Of a stretch of 5,705 bases of DNA, positions 5,205 through 5,705 are shown in pieces. Source of the stretch: Desulfurococcales archaeon (lineage in GTDB: Archaea; Thermoproteota; Thermoprotei_A; Sulfolobales; NBVN01); the NCBI GenBank assembly GCA_021158735.1, contig JAGGUC010000029.1, positions 1 through 5,705 on the forward strand, written 5' to 3'. The notes under the pieces are model-generated. The model ran no database searches, was not told where the DNA came from, and was given only the letters and a program-made list of their open reading frames with translations. The translations under genes and the position numbers were made by a program. Position 1 is the stretch's first letter. Each line of letters starts with the position of its first letter.

Positions 5205-5705
5205 GTCTCTTCACCACGAGGAGAGAACCCCTCTTATCTACTATAATGACTTCAGAGTCCTTTGGTATGTCCTCCTCTGCTAGTGACCTCCAGTACTCGC
5301 CCTCAACGACCACGAAACCAATACTGCCTGCCTTAATATCATCTAGGGCCCTACCTACCCTCCCCTTAAGCTCGAAGATCACTGGCTTTCTCCTCTTGGC
5401 TTCTATTATCTTATAAAGTATGACCCCCGTAAATAATCCCAGCCCTACTCCGAGGCTGATGGCGAACACTCTGAACTGCATAGCGTATTCCGGTGGCGGG
5501 GCAAAGCCGGGGGGGATTGCCGCTGGGAGCAGAGCAAAGCCTAGGGCAAGGAATACTATACCTGTTATCCCCAGCACGCCGAACCCTGGCGTAACGAATA
5601 GCTCTACAGCTAGCAGTATAGCGCCTAATACAATCATGAATAGTGAAGCTAAGTTCGCGCTGAAGCCCGAGCCGATGAGTCCTAGTATGAGGAATAGTGC
5701 TGTGA
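5182..5705 (-). CDS. NfeD-type membrane protein, C-terminal part (runs off the window)
   Basis: The frame stays open from the stop at 5182 to the window edge, giving 173 residues without a start. An ATG lies at 5637, but the 22 codons before it encode another hydrophobic stretch (ALFLILGLIGSGFSANLASL) that fits an NfeD membrane region, so the true start is probably outside. The visible part has membrane helices with ELFVTPGFGVLGITG between the first two, then a further helix near FRVFAISLGVGLGLFTGVIL, a basic EAKRRKP boundary and a soluble domain. That domain has LKGRVGRALDDIKAG, GFVVVEGEYWRSLAEEDIP and SLLVVKRH, which matches the OB-fold end of NfeD proteins. NfeD proteins usually work with stomatin/SPFH-family membrane proteins. 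Whether this one also carries the N-terminal ClpP-like protease domain of the long form cannot be seen. The stop codon lies within the start of the DUF763 gene. Confidence 0.83.
   Translation of the reverse strand, partial: TALFLILGLIGSGFSANLASLFMIVLGAILLAVELFVTPGFGVLGITGIVFLALGFALLPAAIPPGFAPPPEYAMQFRVFAISLGVGLGLFTGVILYKIIEAKRRKPVIFELKGRVGRALDDIKAGSIGFVVVEGEYWRSLAEEDIPKDSEVIIVDKRGSLLVVKRHVSSGPS

Noticed and set aside
4843..5283. Plus-strand open frame of 146 codons across the DUF763 and NfeD genes
   Set aside because: It runs antisense to two well-supported genes, and its translation has no family motif.
5182..5637. A complete short NfeD protein starting at ATG 5637
   Set aside because: The frame continues open to the window edge with a hydrophobic stretch that fits an NfeD membrane region, so a longer gene cut by the window is more likely.

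Overview
The window looks like chromosomal DNA of a thermophilic archaeon, most likely a crenarchaeote (Thermoprotei). It encodes a UbiA-family enzyme of archaeal ether-lipid synthesis, an archaeal-type dUTPase and a DUF763 protein. Several genes have GGTGA- or GGAGG-like ribosome binding sites close to the start codon. Intergenic DNA holds AT-rich TATA-like boxes about 25 bases upstream of plausible starts, and arginine is read mostly from AGG/AGA. The exact lineage cannot be fixed from the sequence alone. I see no mobile element, CRISPR array, rRNA or tRNA gene.

Plus strand, 1-2890. An AT-rich leader (1-135) with several TATA-like boxes and a perfect 12-bp palindrome precedes the dUTPase gene (136-615). 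Overlapping its end is a second gene (584-1627). Its product has the signature of the HhH-GPD base-excision fold: a VDxH motif and an endonuclease III-like iron-sulfur tail. Its domain layout also resembles the queuosine-salvage nucleotide hydrolase family (Qng1/DUF2419). After a short gap with a candidate promoter come a small winged-helix-like gene (about 1693-1947) and, 25 bases later, a UbiA prenyltransferase gene (1973-2890), probably digeranylgeranylglyceryl phosphate synthase.

Minus strand, 2868-5705. A 341-residue protein of unknown function (2868-3893), built largely of beta-strand repeats, converges on the prenyltransferase gene and overlaps its last 23 bases. A 153-base gap holds its promoter and an inverted repeat. 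Beyond it lies a two-gene unit: the C-terminal part of an NfeD-type membrane protein (5182 to the window edge), followed with a 23-base overlap by a DUF763 gene (4047-5204).

The first pair suggests coupling between nucleotide-pool cleaning and removal of a base from DNA or from a nucleotide. The second pair suggests a small regulator beside a membrane-lipid gene. The most unusual gene is 584-1627, which appears to combine features of Qng1 and of iron-sulfur DNA glycosylases.
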